Assembly: GCA_964617875.1 (NCBI GenBank)
Contig: CAZUAI010000137.1
Coordinates: 1 to 7,637, forward strand
Source of the DNA: CAZMVY01 sp964617875
GTDB taxonomy: Bacteria; Planctomycetota; Phycisphaerae; UBA1845; PWPN01
Length of the DNA stretch: 7,637 nucleotides
Direction: 5' to 3'
In this document: piece by piece, positions 1 to 6,544 of the stretch
How the letters are laid out: each line of letters begins with the position of its first letter
How positions within the stretch are numbered: position 1 is the stretch's first letter
Position numbers and translations under genes: made by a program
The notes under the pieces: generated by a model
The model's database searches: none
The model's input: the letters and a program-made list of their open reading frames with translations, nothing else
What the model was told of the DNA's origin: nothing

Positions 1-56
1 CGAACCCTACGATCCGCCGCGTAAGCCTGTCGAAATATGCAACGCTGGGGTAGACC

Positions 57-1115
57 TCAGCGGAGATTGCCCAGTTCGCGCCGGGTGAGGACCTTTCGCA
101 CGAGGAGGTAGTTCGCCCCGCGGTATTCGGTCAGTTCGCCGCTGACGAGGAAGACCATGCTGCGGCTCCCGCCGGCCGACGCGGCCACCATGACCTCGAG
201 CAGCCGGTTCGGCAGCACGTAGTACGGCGGGCCGGCGGGCCGGCTGCCCTGCGATTCGCGCGCCAAGGTCCACCACAGATCCAGTTTCACAAGCCGCGCG
301 GGGAACTCGGGGACGATTGTGCCTTCCGGCAGCACCCGCTCGCCGCTTTCCGCGGTCCCGGTGCCGGGTTCGGTTGCCGTGTTCGCGGGGGCGGAGGTCG
401 GGGTCGGCGCGCGAACGGGTGCGTCACGCATGAGCTGCTCGATCACCTCGGAGGCCGTAGGCGGCCGCGTGGGTTGCGTGGCGGGCGGTTCGGGGGCCTT
501 CGTCGCCTCGGGCGGCGCGGGGACCGGGCCGCGATCGGACGGCAGTGTCACCTCCTCGAGGAATACGTAGTTCCGTCCGAGGAACTCCGTCACGCGGCCG
601 GTCACCAGGTACGTGTCGTCCGGCTTGCCCGCCGCCAGCACGCGTTCGAGCAGCATCAGCCTTCGGTTCGGCAGCACACGAAGCGACGGCGCGACGGGCA
701 GCCCCGGCACCTCGCCGATCGCGATCGCCCACCACGACTCGTCGCGCCCGAACCGCGCGGGCCGGCGGGCCAGCACGTACCCTTCCGGCAGGAGCCGCTC
801 GGTCGGTTTCACGTCGGCAATCTCGCCGCCGCTGCGGGCTTCGGAGGTCTCCTCGCCCGGCGCGTCGGCGGGCACCGAGGGCAGGACCGTGGCCTGCGGC
901 TTGCGTGGCCGCAGGAGATTGCCGGGGATGTCAAGCGGCTGCGCGTATTCGGGGGGACGTTCGGCCGGGGGGGCGGCGGACGGCCGGGTGGCCGTCGGTG
1001 ACGCCGGGCGAACGGGTGCCGTGGCCTGGCCGAAGGCCGGGATCGGCAAGGCAAGAGCCGCCCAGCCGGCGAGAAGGCGACCGGGCCATCGCGGACGGTG
1101 CAGGTCGGCGTTCAT
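57..1115 (-). CDS. Exported protein with two copies of an unrecognised ~80-residue domain
   Basis: I do not recognise this 352-residue protein as a named family. An N-terminal segment with an Arg-rich start and a hydrophobic core (about residues 12-30, ending near AFGQA) looks like a Sec signal peptide, so the product is probably exported. Residues 31-105 are a Pro/Ala/Thr-rich linker. Two similar domains follow, at about 107-190 and 260-342, separated by a second Pro/Thr/Ala-rich linker (191-258). Shared landmarks are LPEG near the start, a WW pair (W128-W129; W281-W282), VLPNR or YVLPNR mid-domain (147-151; 299-304), and VTGRVTEFLGRNYVFL or VSGELTEYRGANYLLV near the end. The repeated block of beta-type sequence suggests small beta-rich domains. 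The start is supported by AAGGAAAG about 4 bases before the ATG and by a promoter-like pair just upstream. It lies 164 bp downstream of the 641-residue exported protein on the same strand. A structural or envelope role is inferred; no catalytic motif is visible. Confidence 0.86.
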   Translation of the reverse strand: MNADLHRPRWPGRLLAGWAALALPIPAFGQATAPVRPASPTATRPSAAPPAERPPEYAQPLDIPGNLLRPRKPQATVLPSVPADAPGEETSEARSGGEIADVKPTERLLPEGYVLARRPARFGRDESWWAIAIGEVPGLPVAPSLRVLPNRRLMLLERVLAAGKPDDTYLVTGRVTEFLGRNYVFLEEVTLPSDRGPVPAPPEATKAPEPPATQPTRPPTASEVIEQLMRDAPVRAPTPTSAPANTATEPGTGTAESGERVLPEGTIVPEFPARLVKLDLWWTLARESQGSRPAGPPYYVLPNRLLEVMVAASAGGSRSMVFLVSGELTEYRGANYLLVRKVLTRRELGNLR

Positions 1116-1151
1116 CGGCTTTCCTTTGCAGAAGCACGCATGTCGGCGGGC

Positions 1152-1180
1152 ATTGTCGGCCGACGAAAGCGATTTGGCAA
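1152..1180 (-). promoter_or_regulatory. Sigma70-type promoter candidate for the 352-residue exported protein
   Basis: On the minus strand, TTGCCA (1175-1180, 5 of 6 to the consensus -35) is followed by a 17-bp spacer and GACAAT (1152-1157, 4 of 6 to the -10). Transcription would begin near 1145, leaving a leader of about 30 bases that contains the Shine-Dalgarno AAGGAAAG before the ATG at 1113-1115. The element sits directly after the hairpin at 1187-1224, which fits a new transcription unit beginning here. It is seen by eye only; such pairs can occur by chance. Confidence 0.45.
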
Positions 1181-1186
1181 AGGGCG

Positions 1187-1224
1187 ACCCCCGCCGACCG
1201 CGTGTTCCGGCGTTCGGCGGGGGT
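1187..1224. terminator. Strong hairpin between the two exported-protein genes, likely terminator
   Basis: A perfect 11-bp inverted repeat (ACCCCCGCCGA at 1187-1197 and TCGGCGGGGGT at 1214-1224) encloses a 16-base loop that can pair a little further. It lies about 55 bases after the stop codon of the 641-residue gene and just before the promoter-like pair of the next gene, as expected of a terminator separating the two. On the minus strand, where both genes are read, it is followed only by a weak CCCTTT, not a real U-tract. The better T-tract (tttctcgcttttt) follows it on the plus strand. It may therefore work poorly as an intrinsic terminator for the minus strand, or work as a stem that blocks or protects the transcript. 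Confidence 0.5.
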
Positions 1225-1279
1225 TTCTCGCTTTTTCGGCCTTAGGCCGGCCGGCTCACTTTTTCGCTTTTCGGGCGGC

Positions 1280-3205
1280 TTACTTCACGCCGCTGTCGGC
1301 CGGGGGCTCCGGCTTCTTTTCCTCGGCCGGTTCGTCCCCCGGCTCCATCGGGAGCTTGACCTTGTCGGCGGCGGCGCCCATGGCCACGTCCTTGATGCCC
1401 TTCACGACCTTCATCGGGACGTAGATGTTGATCTGCTGCGAGTCCTTGCCGGCGGTGCCGATGACGGCCACCGGGGCGTTCATCGCGGGGATCTCGGCCG
1501 GGATCGGCTTCTCCTTCTCGCCGGCCGCAAGGGCGGCGTCGTTGATCAGCGTGAGCAGCGTGTCCACGGCGACGTACAGCTCAAAGAATCGCTTGCCCTT
1601 CGGCAGGTTCGGCTCCAGCGCCTTGATGCTCGCCTCGTCGCCGAGCGGGGACTTGCCCTCCTTCGCCAGCGCCGCGACCATCTCGACCCGCTTCGGCCCG
1701 CCACCGAACAGGATCGCCACGTGGTCCTCGTCGAGCACGGCCACGCGGAGCAGGAGACCTTCCTTGCCCACGATCTTCTGGACCGCGGTCACATCATCCG
1801 CGCCAACGTCGGGGAGCTTCGCCACGTCGATGGTCAGGTGCCCGACCTGCGCCTCGCCGACCTTCTCCGCATCGGCCTTGTATTGAACCGCGTCGAGGAT
1901 CTTGCGGGCGTCCTCATTGGTGACAAGCTGGAGGCCCGAATCCACCAGCTTGCCGAAGGCCGCGGCCCACTTCTTCGCCGCGTGCGGAATCTCGGCCACG
2001 ACGGTCAGGCCGATCATCCCATACTCGCCCTCGGGCAGCCTCGACGCGCTCAGCGAGAGCCACTGCCCGCCGCTCGTCAGCTCGATGAACTCGGCGAGCA
2101 GTTTCTTGAAGGGCTCGAGCTTCTCGGCGTCACAGACGTTCTTCACCTGTGGCTTGTCGAACAGGCCGGTGAGCACGGTCGTCGCCTGCTTCACGTCCTC
2201 GGACTTGGCGCCCGACGGCCCCCCCATCGCCAACACGAACTTCTCGGCCGGAAGACCCGTCAGGAGCGACTTCTCGGTCGCCCCGCACTCCGCAATGCTC
2301 TTGGCAAGCGCGGTATCCGGCTTCGCCTGCATGTAGAGATCGAGATCGAACCCCGCCTTGTTCACGGCCAGCCCCAGCTGCAGGCTCGCCGCTTCGTCGA
2401 GGAACTTCTCGATCTTCTGGATCATCGGCTGGACCTGGTTGGCGATGGTCGGATCGCTCATCGCCCCCATCAGCATGATCCCCATCAGGGCGTTCTTGAC
2501 CGTGTCCTTGATCGCCGGCCCCGCCTGGGCCACGTTCAGCCAGACGAAGAGATCGAACTTCTTCTCCGCCAGCGCCAGCCGCTCCTCGCCCAGCGTTGTC
2601 TTCATCGAGCCCTTGCCCCGGGCAAATGTCCTGAGGGCCTCCGGTTCGGGGGCCAGAACGGCGAGCTTGCCCTTCGCCATCGCGAAGCTCGACTTGCCCA
2701 TGAGCGAGATCTTCGTCACGCCCGCGGGCAGATCCGCCTGCGCGGCCCCTTCCTCGGCGGGTTTCTCTTCGCTCTGGGGTTTCGACGCGGCCTCGCCGCC
2801 CTCGCCGGATACGGCGAACTGCTCGAGAAACGCCTTGGGATCGGAGCAGGGAACGAGGAGCACCACGCTCTTGCCGAGCGATTCGAACGTCAGTTCCTCC
2901 GTCTTGAGGATGACGAGGGCGACGGAGCCCTTGTCATCGAGCCCCTCGCCAATGCCGAGCATGCCCTTGAGCATGGCGAGCGGATCGCCGGCCATCGTTC
3001 CCGGGCCGATGGGCAGCCCCAGTTCCTGGCCGACGCCGATCACTTTGCTGTTGATGCTCTTCAGGTCGCGCAGGACCACCACCCCCCAGGCGTCCGCCGG
3101 GATGTTGTCGTACACACCCCCCTGCTGGGCCAACGCCGCCGGCAAGCCCGGCACGACAAGACTCAAACCCAGAAGCGCACACAAGGCCAGTTTGGAACGA
3201 GTCAT
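1280..3205 (-). CDS. Exported ~68-kDa protein with two related halves, function unknown
   Basis: This 641-residue protein begins with a clear Sec signal peptide (MTRSKLALCALLGLSLVVPG, cleavage near ALAQ at about 26-27). The mature part has no membrane span and no catalytic motif I recognise. It loosely resembles the large exported proteins annotated as DUF3352-like in Planctomycetes, but I cannot confirm that. The N-terminal half (about 28-310) and C-terminal half (about 390-610) share a similar order of elements. A short hydrophobic strand is followed by a loop with P-E or P-K and a helix (AVLAPEPEALRTF; AILFGGGPKRVEMV). Next comes FDLFVWLNVAQ or FFELYVAVDTL, and later FDLDLYMQ or QINIYVPM. 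Residues 132-158 are a Glu/Lys/Pro/Ala-rich loop and 619-641 a charged Pro-rich tail. I chose the ATG at 3203-3205 over an in-frame ATG at 3313. It directly starts the signal peptide, has AGGAGA about 8 bases upstream, and lies downstream of a good promoter at 3248-3276 that the longer start would overlap. It is followed by a hairpin and the next exported-protein gene. Confidence 0.94.
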   Translation of the reverse strand: MTRSKLALCALLGLSLVVPGLPAALAQQGGVYDNIPADAWGVVVLRDLKSINSKVIGVGQELGLPIGPGTMAGDPLAMLKGMLGIGEGLDDKGSVALVILKTEELTFESLGKSVVLLVPCSDPKAFLEQFAVSGEGGEAASKPQSEEKPAEEGAAQADLPAGVTKISLMGKSSFAMAKGKLAVLAPEPEALRTFARGKGSMKTTLGEERLALAEKKFDLFVWLNVAQAGPAIKDTVKNALMGIMLMGAMSDPTIANQVQPMIQKIEKFLDEAASLQLGLAVNKAGFDLDLYMQAKPDTALAKSIAECGATEKSLLTGLPAEKFVLAMGGPSGAKSEDVKQATTVLTGLFDKPQVKNVCDAEKLEPFKKLLAEFIELTSGGQWLSLSASRLPEGEYGMIGLTVVAEIPHAAKKWAAAFGKLVDSGLQLVTNEDARKILDAVQYKADAEKVGEAQVGHLTIDVAKLPDVGADDVTAVQKIVGKEGLLLRVAVLDEDHVAILFGGGPKRVEMVAALAKEGKSPLGDEASIKALEPNLPKGKRFFELYVAVDTLLTLINDAALAAGEKEKPIPAEIPAMNAPVAVIGTAGKDSQQINIYVPMKVVKGIKDVAMGAAADKVKLPMEPGDEPAEEKKPEPPADSGVK

Positions 3206-3247
3206 TCGGATTCTCCTGCTAGTCGCCTGGTTTCTGAGAACGCCTGC

Positions 3248-3276
3248 CGTATACCACCGCGCGCAACCCGCGTCAA
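3248..3276 (-). promoter_or_regulatory. Sigma70-type promoter for the 641-residue exported protein
   Basis: Minus-strand TTGACG (3271-3276, 5 of 6 to the -35 consensus) is followed by exactly 17 bases and TATACG (3248-3253, 4 of 6 to the -10). The start of transcription would fall near 3241, giving a leader of about 35 bases that carries the AGGAGA ribosome-binding site. A second TTGACG lies at 3290-3295, 19 bp further upstream in the same orientation. It has no matching -10, so it could be chance or a tandem binding site. The position supports translation starting at 3205. Confidence 0.55.
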
Positions 3277-3671
3277 GACGAACACTTGCCGTCAAACGAC
3301 ACGGCCGGCTCAAGCCCCGAGTTCCGCTCCGGGCCGTAGACTAGACACCGACCGCACGCCCCAAGTTCCCGTCAGACCGGGCGATGTCGTGCATTATCGG
3401 CAATTGTGGCGGGCTCCGTTCGCTGCACTGCGGCCCCCCAGCAGATAGGCAAGAAATACAGGGCCACAGGCCTAATATCAGCATTACTCTATCTATCGTG
3501 GAAGCGGTCGTTTCGGCGAGGGATCTCGTCCTTGTTCATTCGGGCGGACGTGCTGCGTCGCGGATTCTGCCCGGGCGGTTTGCGGGCCTCAAGCCGGACT
3601 TCCGCGTCTTCCGCGGATGGGCGTGCCTTGGTTCTTTGGGGGGGCCGGTTGAACCTTCTGCCCGAGCGGCG
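3277..3671. other. Divergent intergenic stretch without a supported gene
   Basis: About 400 bases lie between the promoter of the left-hand exported-protein gene and the promoter candidate of the right-hand membrane-protein gene. Plus-strand open frames here (for example 3384-3698 and 3406-3675) have Gly/Arg/Ser-rich translations without recognisable motifs and no ribosome-binding site, so I do not call them genes. One patch at about 3471-3500 (TAATATCAGCATTACTCTATCTATC) is strikingly AT-rich for this genome. It could be a regulatory or DNA-melting element. I see no tRNA, riboswitch or large stem-loop. Confidence 0.5.
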
Positions 3672-3699
3672 TTGAGGGGGGTACTCTTCTTGCTGTAAA
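3672..3699 (+). promoter_or_regulatory. Promoter candidate abutting the GT-C/TPR gene (possible leaderless start)
   Basis: TTGAGG (3672-3677, 4 of 6 to the -35) is followed by 16 bases and TGTAAA (3694-3699, 4 of 6 to the -10). Transcription would begin at about 3705-3708, essentially on the ATG at 3708, and no Shine-Dalgarno sequence precedes that ATG. A sigma54-like reading of the same bases is also possible: GG at 3680-3681, ten bases, then GC within TTGCT at 3690-3694. It predicts nearly the same start point. Either reading is a weak match and the call is tentative. Confidence 0.3.
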
Positions 3700-3707
3700 G
3701 TCCACCC

Positions 3708-6173
3708 ATGCAGAGCAAGGCTTCGGCTCGCGAGCCGTCATCCCTGGAGATGAGAACGGTCGTCGCCGCCGTGGGGTCGGCGGTCGTCATCGTCGCGGCC
3801 GTTGTGGCGACCCACTGGCCGGTCCTCTCGGCCGGCGCGCTCTCGTTTGATGACACGCAGTATCTCACCGAGAACTACCGCGTTCAGAATCCGAGTTGGG
3901 AGTCGGCCCGGCGGTTTCTGGCAGAGGTGCTCACGCCGTCCACGGTCGGGGGATACTACCAGCCCCTCGCGATGATCTCGCTCATGCTGGATTACGCGGC
4001 CGGGGGGCGGCCGGATTACCTGCGGCCGTTTCACCGCACGAGCCTGATCCTGCACACGGTCAACACGGTCCTCGCGGGCGTACTGGTGTATCTGCTCCTG
4101 ATCGCGGCGGCGAGGCCGCAGCCGGAAGACAAGGACGGAGCGGCTGACGCCGTGAGGCCCCGGATGATCCGGGCGGCGCTCCCGGCCGCGGCGATGGTCA
4201 GCCTGCTGTTCGGCCTGCATCCCATGACGGTCGAGACCATCGCCTGGGTGGGCGAGCGCAAGACGACGCTGGCGGCCTTGTTCTCGTTCGTGTGCCTGAT
4301 CGCATACGTGCGCTATGCCGTTCACAGGCGGGCGAGCCTCCGCGGCGGTGCGTCCGTGGCCGCGAAGAATCGCGCGGCCGCCGCGCCCGTTCGCGACCCC
4401 GCCGCGGAAGCGACGGGACACCCTGCCGGCGGGCACGCGGTCCGGCGGCGATGGTGGTTCTACGGGGCGAGCCTGGTGTGTTATGTGCTGGCGTTGATGT
4501 CGAAACCGACGAGCACGCCGCTCCCGCTGGTGATGCTTGTGCTCGACTGGTGGCCGCTGCGGCGGCTCGGCCGGCGGGCGGTGGCGGAGAAGCTGCCGTT
4601 CTTCGTGGTCGGTGCTGTGTCGGCCGTCGTCACGTTCATCTCGCAGAGCCGTACGGCGGCAGTCGAGTTGCCGGGACAATACTCGCCGGCCCGCATTCCG
4701 CTGGTCGTATGCCATAACCTGATCTTCTACCCGTGGAAAATGGTCTGTCCGGCGGATCTGTCATCTCACTACCCGTTTCCGGAGCCGTTCGGCCTGTCGT
4801 CGCCGATGGTTCTGGCGGGGGTGCTCGGGACGGCCGTTCTGGCGGGGGGGATCGTGATTTCGTTGCGGTGGACGCGGGTCCCGGCGGCCGGCGCGTTGAT
4901 CTTCCTCGTCGCGGTCCTGCCGACGATGCAGATCATCGGCTTCAGCACGGTGATCGCGTCGGACAAGTTCGCGTACCTGCCGTCGATCGGTCTGCTGCTG
5001 GCACTGGCGTGGGGCCTGTGCCGGTGCTGGGCGGGCGCGGCCGGGAGGCCGTGGCCGGCGGCGGTCCGGGCGGGCATCGTCGGGGTCGTGGTGCTGCTGG
5101 GTGCCCGCGAGGTCCGCGCGACGCGACGCTACCTGGACGTGTGGCGGGACACGGAGCGGCTTCATCAGCACATGCTGAAGCTGGCGCCCCGGGCTCCGAC
5201 GGTCCACTTCGGCCTGGGCAGCTACCTGGCGGCGAAGGGTCGGCTGGCGGAGGCCGCGAAGGAGTTTCGCGAGACGCTCCGATACTCTCCGAACATGCCG
5301 GAGGCGGAATCGAGCCTCGGCGCGGCCCTGTTCGCGCTGGGCGATATGAACGAGGCGATCCCGCACCTGTCGGCGGCGGTGCGGATGCGGCCGGATGATT
5401 TCGCCATCCGGAACAACCTGGGCGTTGCGCTGGCCGCGCAGGGGAAGCACGCCGAGGCGATCGAGCACCTGACCGTTGCGCTGAAGGTGCGGCCGGATGC
5501 GCCGCGGGTGCGTTTCAACCTGGGCAAGTCGCTGGCGGCCCTGGGGCGGCACCGGGAGGCCGTCGCGCACCTGGAGGCGGCGGTGCGGATCAAGCCGTCG
5601 TTCGCCGAGGCGCACTATGTGCTCGCGGGCGTTCTCGTCGATCTGGGAAGAGACGCGGAGGCCGTTGCACACTATGAGGAGGCGATCCGCCGGCAGCCGA
5701 CGTACCCGGAGGCGCGGAACGACTTCGCCACCGCACTGATCAGGCTGGGCCGTCTGGAGGAGGCGGTTTCGCAGGCATCGGAGGCCCTGCGGCAGCGGCC
5801 GGGCTACGCGAAGGCGCACTACAATCTGGGGCTTGCGTACGCACGGCAGAACAGGACGTCCGAGGCCGTCGCGCAGTTCGGAGAGGCGATCGCCGCCGCC
5901 CCCGACTTCGCGGAGGCGTACAACAACATGGCGGCCGTCCTGCTGATGCAGCAGCGCACCGAGGAGGCGCTCTGGTACCTGTCCGAGGCCGTGCGGCTCA
6001 AGCCCGACTACCTCGATGCGCAGTTCAACTTCGGCTACATGCTCGAGCGGGCGGGCCGGTTTGACGAGGCCGCGGAGCATTACCGCGAGGCGCTGCGGCT
6101 CGATCCCAACCACGCCGAGGCCGGCGAGCGCCTCCAGGCGATCGCCCCGAAGTCCGGCACGTCGGCCCGGTGA
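3708..6173 (+). CDS. TMTC-like GT-C membrane glycosyltransferase with nine C-terminal TPRs
   Basis: This 821-residue protein has about 11-12 predicted membrane segments in residues 17-468, then nine TPRs (496-801). The membrane part carries the landmarks of TMTC-like/GT-C proteins. These are FDDTQY (47-52) and YYQPL (83-87) in the first outer loop, HRTSLILHTVN (109-119), LHPMTVETIAWVGERK (170-185), MSKPTSTPLPLVMLVLDWWP (264-283), PADLSSHYP (348-356) and ASDKFAYLPSIG (417-428). In the family, the acidic pair in the first outer loop is thought to act in glycosyl transfer from a lipid-linked sugar; here it would be D48-D49. By that analogy the enzyme would glycosylate exported proteins, with the TPRs on the outer face binding substrate. 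Donor and acceptor cannot be read from sequence. Residues 206-247 are an Ala/Arg/Pro-rich, probably cytoplasmic, loop. No Shine-Dalgarno sequence precedes the ATG at 3708. M15 is a possible alternative start, but its GGAG touches the ATG with no spacing. The gene stands alone: divergent from its left neighbour and convergent with the RHS gene. Confidence 0.93.
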   Translation: MQSKASAREPSSLEMRTVVAAVGSAVVIVAAVVATHWPVLSAGALSFDDTQYLTENYRVQNPSWESARRFLAEVLTPSTVGGYYQPLAMISLMLDYAAGGRPDYLRPFHRTSLILHTVNTVLAGVLVYLLLIAAARPQPEDKDGAADAVRPRMIRAALPAAAMVSLLFGLHPMTVETIAWVGERKTTLAALFSFVCLIAYVRYAVHRRASLRGGASVAAKNRAAAAPVRDPAAEATGHPAGGHAVRRRWWFYGASLVCYVLALMSKPTSTPLPLVMLVLDWWPLRRLGRRAVAEKLPFFVVGAVSAVVTFISQSRTAAVELPGQYSPARIPLVVCHNLIFYPWKMVCPADLSSHYPFPEPFGLSSPMVLAGVLGTAVLAGGIVISLRWTRVPAAGALIFLVAVLPTMQIIGFSTVIASDKFAYLPSIGLLLALAWGLCRCWAGAAGRPWPAAVRAGIVGVVVLLGAREVRATRRYLDVWRDTERLHQHMLKLAPRAPTVHFGLGSYLAAKGRLAEAAKEFRETLRYSPNMPEAESSLGAALFALGDMNEAIPHLSAAVRMRPDDFAIRNNLGVALAAQGKHAEAIEHLTVALKVRPDAPRVRFNLGKSLAALGRHREAVAHLEAAVRIKPSFAEAHYVLAGVLVDLGRDAEAVAHYEEAIRRQPTYPEARNDFATALIRLGRLEEAVSQASEALRQRPGYAKAHYNLGLAYARQNRTSEAVAQFGEAIAAAPDFAEAYNNMAAVLLMQQRTEEALWYLSEAVRLKPDYLDAQFNFGYMLERAGRFDEAAEHYREALRLDPNHAEAGERLQAIAPKSGTSAR
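5193..6110 (+). repeat. Nine tandem TPR units (102-bp coding periodicity)
   Basis: Within the GT-C/TPR protein, residues 496-801 are nine consecutive 34-residue tetratricopeptide repeats with no insertion or deletion. The hydrophobic residue at the helix-A position recurs at 503, 537, 571, 605, 639, 673, 707, 741 and 775, exactly 34 apart. Most units also have the A-E-A pattern in helix B and end in RP, KP, SP or DP. The DNA of the units has diverged, so this is an old, selectively maintained array. It forms a superhelix expected to bind peptide or protein. Confidence 0.92.
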
Positions 6174-6199
6174 CCGGCGGAATAACTTCGTGTCGCCGT

Positions 6200-6399
6200 G
6201 TGGCTGTGTCGAGAGGCGGCCTTCGACAAGCCCGCTTCGCCGGCGCAGCGGCCGTGCATGGCGCCGGCTTCATTCGGGCCATGGCCGCCGCCGTCGAGGA
6301 CGGTCCCGCTCGTCGTCCAGCCCGTCAGGCCGGGCGAGAAATTGCCATTGGTGGGCGTGACGTGCGCGGCAGGAACCGAGCAGAGGTGATCCACAGCGT
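6200..6399 (-). pseudogene. Possible remnant of a secreted jelly-roll (carbohydrate-binding-like) module
   Basis: One minus-strand frame, open from 6499 into the end of the neighbouring gene, contains NGNFSPGLTGWTTSG (about 6307-6351), followed by a Gly-rich stretch and GEAGLSKAASR. The pattern N-G-x-F then G-L-x-G-W-T is typical of the first strand of carbohydrate-binding or jelly-roll modules in secreted and RHS-like surface proteins. I see no proper start, ribosome-binding site or signal peptide. The frame loses all protein-like character after about 50 residues, so if the resemblance is real this is a fragment. It lies on the same strand as the RHS gene and just downstream of it, so it could be debris from a displaced tip or from another surface protein. 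Chance similarity is the main alternative. Confidence 0.27.
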
Positions 6400-6518
6400 G
6401 ATAAGACAACCGTTCCTTTCCAGCATACACCTCCGATCGGACGCCCCGCGCAGGAAAAGCCGGCGATACAGGTTGTGATTGCCGTGGGCTATTCCATTCT
6501 CATTCCATTTCCTCGCTC

Positions 6519-6544
6519 CGGCTTCCGCTTCATGCGGAATGCCG
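6519..6544. terminator. Bulged hairpin just downstream of the RHS stop codon
   Basis: A 10-bp stem with one bulged base pairs 6519-6528 with 6534-6544 (core TTCCGC and GCGGAA) around a 5-base loop. It starts 14 bases beyond the RHS stop codon, in the gap between convergent genes, where a transcription end is expected. There is no T-run after it on either strand, so a classic intrinsic terminator is not shown. Confidence 0.28.

Noticed and set aside
3206..3313. An extended N-terminus for the 641-residue exported protein from an ATG at 3313.
   Set aside because: It would put 36 Arg-rich residues before a complete signal peptide and would overlap the likely promoter; the ATG at 3205 has a good Shine-Dalgarno sequence.
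545..3448. A 967-codon open frame on the plus strand opposite the 641-residue exported-protein gene.
   Set aside because: It is codon-aligned with the minus-strand gene, where antisense stops need the rare codons TTA, CTA or TCA. Its translation is His/Arg/Leu-rich with no motif, while the minus strand has a signal peptide, promoter and ribosome-binding site.
3384..3698. A 104-codon plus-strand open frame ending 9 bases before the GT-C/TPR gene, which would look like an operon partner.
   Set aside because: No ribosome-binding site, no motif or plausible protein composition, and it runs across the promoter candidate of the downstream gene.
4761..6113. A 450-codon minus-strand open frame opposite the TPR region (and another at 3738-4715).
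   Set aside because: Both are codon-aligned antisense shadows of the GT-C/TPR gene with Arg/His/Gln-rich translations and no recognisable motif.
6277..6286. The 10-base palindrome GGCCATGGCC as a possible binding site or terminator stem.
   Set aside because: It has no loop, no T-run and no partner element; such palindromes are common by chance in GC-rich sequence.
6170..6478. A 102-codon plus-strand open frame overlapping the stop of the GT-C/TPR gene by 4 bases.
   Set aside because: The ATGA overlap suggests coupling, but the translation is Arg/Ala/Gly-rich without motifs and no Shine-Dalgarno-like sequence stands out; more likely chance in GC-rich DNA.
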